The notes beneath the pieces were generated by a model. That model had not been told where the DNA came from, ran no database searches, and worked only from the letters and a program-made list of their open reading frames with translations. This document shows positions 12,900 through 13,231 of a stretch of 13,231 nt of DNA, piece by piece. Origin of the DNA: Arenimonas sp. (GTDB lineage Bacteria > Pseudomonadota > Gammaproteobacteria > Xanthomonadales > Xanthomonadaceae); contig DNNT01000235.1 in NCBI GenBank assembly GCA_003497545.1, positions 952 through 14,182 of the forward strand. Direction: 5' to 3'. Made by a program: the position numbers and the translations under genes. Position 1 is the first letter of the stretch; the number at the start of each line of letters is the position of its first letter.

Positions 12900-13231
12900 A
12901 CGGCGCGTCCGGTGCGGGGCACCCGGCTGGCTGGACGGAAGGCCCGTGGCAGTTCGCTCCGGTGCTTGCGCGTCACGCTCGAGGGCCAAGGCGAAACATT
13001 CTTTCTGCTGATCAGGCTGGGCTAAATCGGCCCCGGCACGAACCACGGCGCGTTCTGTCGTTCGCGTCCCTCCGGACGCGGGGTGTGGCGGCTTCGCCAG
13101 CGTGGAAGATGGCCAGTACGAACCTGCGCGCCGCCCGGCGGCGGGTGTGGGTTCGGGGCAGGCACACCAGGACATCCGGCATTCGATCCGACTTGTCGGG
13201 CTTGGCGAAGCGCCTTTCGCCTCAGTCCCGC
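12900..13231. other. Gene-poor tail with several small hairpins; possible edge of a mobile element
   Basis: No conventional gene is seen here. Small stem-loops include CGCGTCC/GGACGCG (13063-13069 with 13074-13080), TGGCG/CGCCA (13086-13090 with 13095-13099), CCGAC/GTCGG (13188-13192 with 13195-13199) and GGCGAA/TTCGCC (13204-13209 with 13216-13221). The only candidate coding content is minus-strand short frames, annotated separately. The density of hairpins and the loss of clear codon bias contrast with the rest of the window. No tRNA, integrase or direct-repeat attachment site is visible. Confidence 0.45.
13012..13182 (-). CDS. Doubtful 56-residue ORF resembling short peptides of prophage/P4-type leader regions
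   Basis: From ATG 13182 the frame encodes 56 very basic residues (MPDVLVCLPRTHTRRRAARR at the start, NDRTRRGSCRGRFSPA at the end). The other two minus-strand frames are also open across this stretch: one (13231-13022, open at the window edge) ends RQNAPWFVPGPI, the other (from 13175) contains TTERAVVRAGADLAQPD. From memory, similar short peptides are annotated in gammaproteobacterial genomes, some near prophages or P4-like satellites and called Ash/Icd-like; I cannot confirm this. Conservation in several frames at once would mean the nucleotide sequence, not a protein, is conserved. There is no convincing ribosome site. Treat as a marker of a conserved element rather than a proven gene. Confidence 0.25.
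   Translation of the reverse strand: MPDVLVCLPRTHTRRRAARRFVLAIFHAGEAATPRVRRDANDRTRRGSCRGRFSPA

Overview
The window is a piece of a very GC-rich gammaproteobacterial chromosome. Protein content and gene order point to the Xanthomonadales (Lysobacteraceae-like), but this is inference from family content and no taxonomic marker such as rRNA is present. Most of it is ordinary chromosome: eleven confident protein genes, compactly packed on both strands, none visibly frameshifted. Long open frames opposite or out of frame with these genes come from the high GC and are not genes.

Layout. 1-2362 (+): 3' three quarters of rapA, the SWI2/SNF2 ATPase that recycles RNA polymerase; its N-terminus lies outside the window. 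2450-3106 (-) rhomboid protease and 3176-3535 (-) an alkyltransferase-like DNA-lesion-binding protein (Trp in place of the catalytic Cys). 3578-3985 (+): small protein of unknown function. 3985-4050: a near-perfect REP-like hairpin between convergent genes. 4055-5179 and 5184-5813 (-): PiT phosphate permease with its DUF47/PhoU-like partner, a two-gene operon with a possible Pho box upstream. 5978-7294 (+) CNNM/CBS/CorC membrane protein and 7331-7939 (+) ExoD-family membrane protein. 7928-10060 and 10057-10989 (-): a GGDEF/EAL c-di-GMP enzyme with a periplasmic sensor region, overlapping by ATGA with a PhnD-like secreted binding protein; no ABC permease or ATPase is nearby, so the pair looks like a ligand-sensing c-di-GMP module. 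11055-11825 (-) trmJ and 11903-12709 (+) suhB, divergent as in E. coli, the latter with a clear intrinsic terminator.

12710-13231 has no conventional gene. It holds the suhB terminator, two further stem-loops (one with perfect 22-bp arms) and, at the right edge, a minus-strand stretch open in more than one frame whose translations remind me of short peptides found near prophage or P4-like elements. This tail may be the edge of a mobile element or a repeat-rich spacer.

Possible new biology is modest. The best leads are the PhnD-like/GGDEF-EAL pair, the two large hairpin elements (3985-4050 and 12836-12899), the right-hand tail, and the candidate Pho box.
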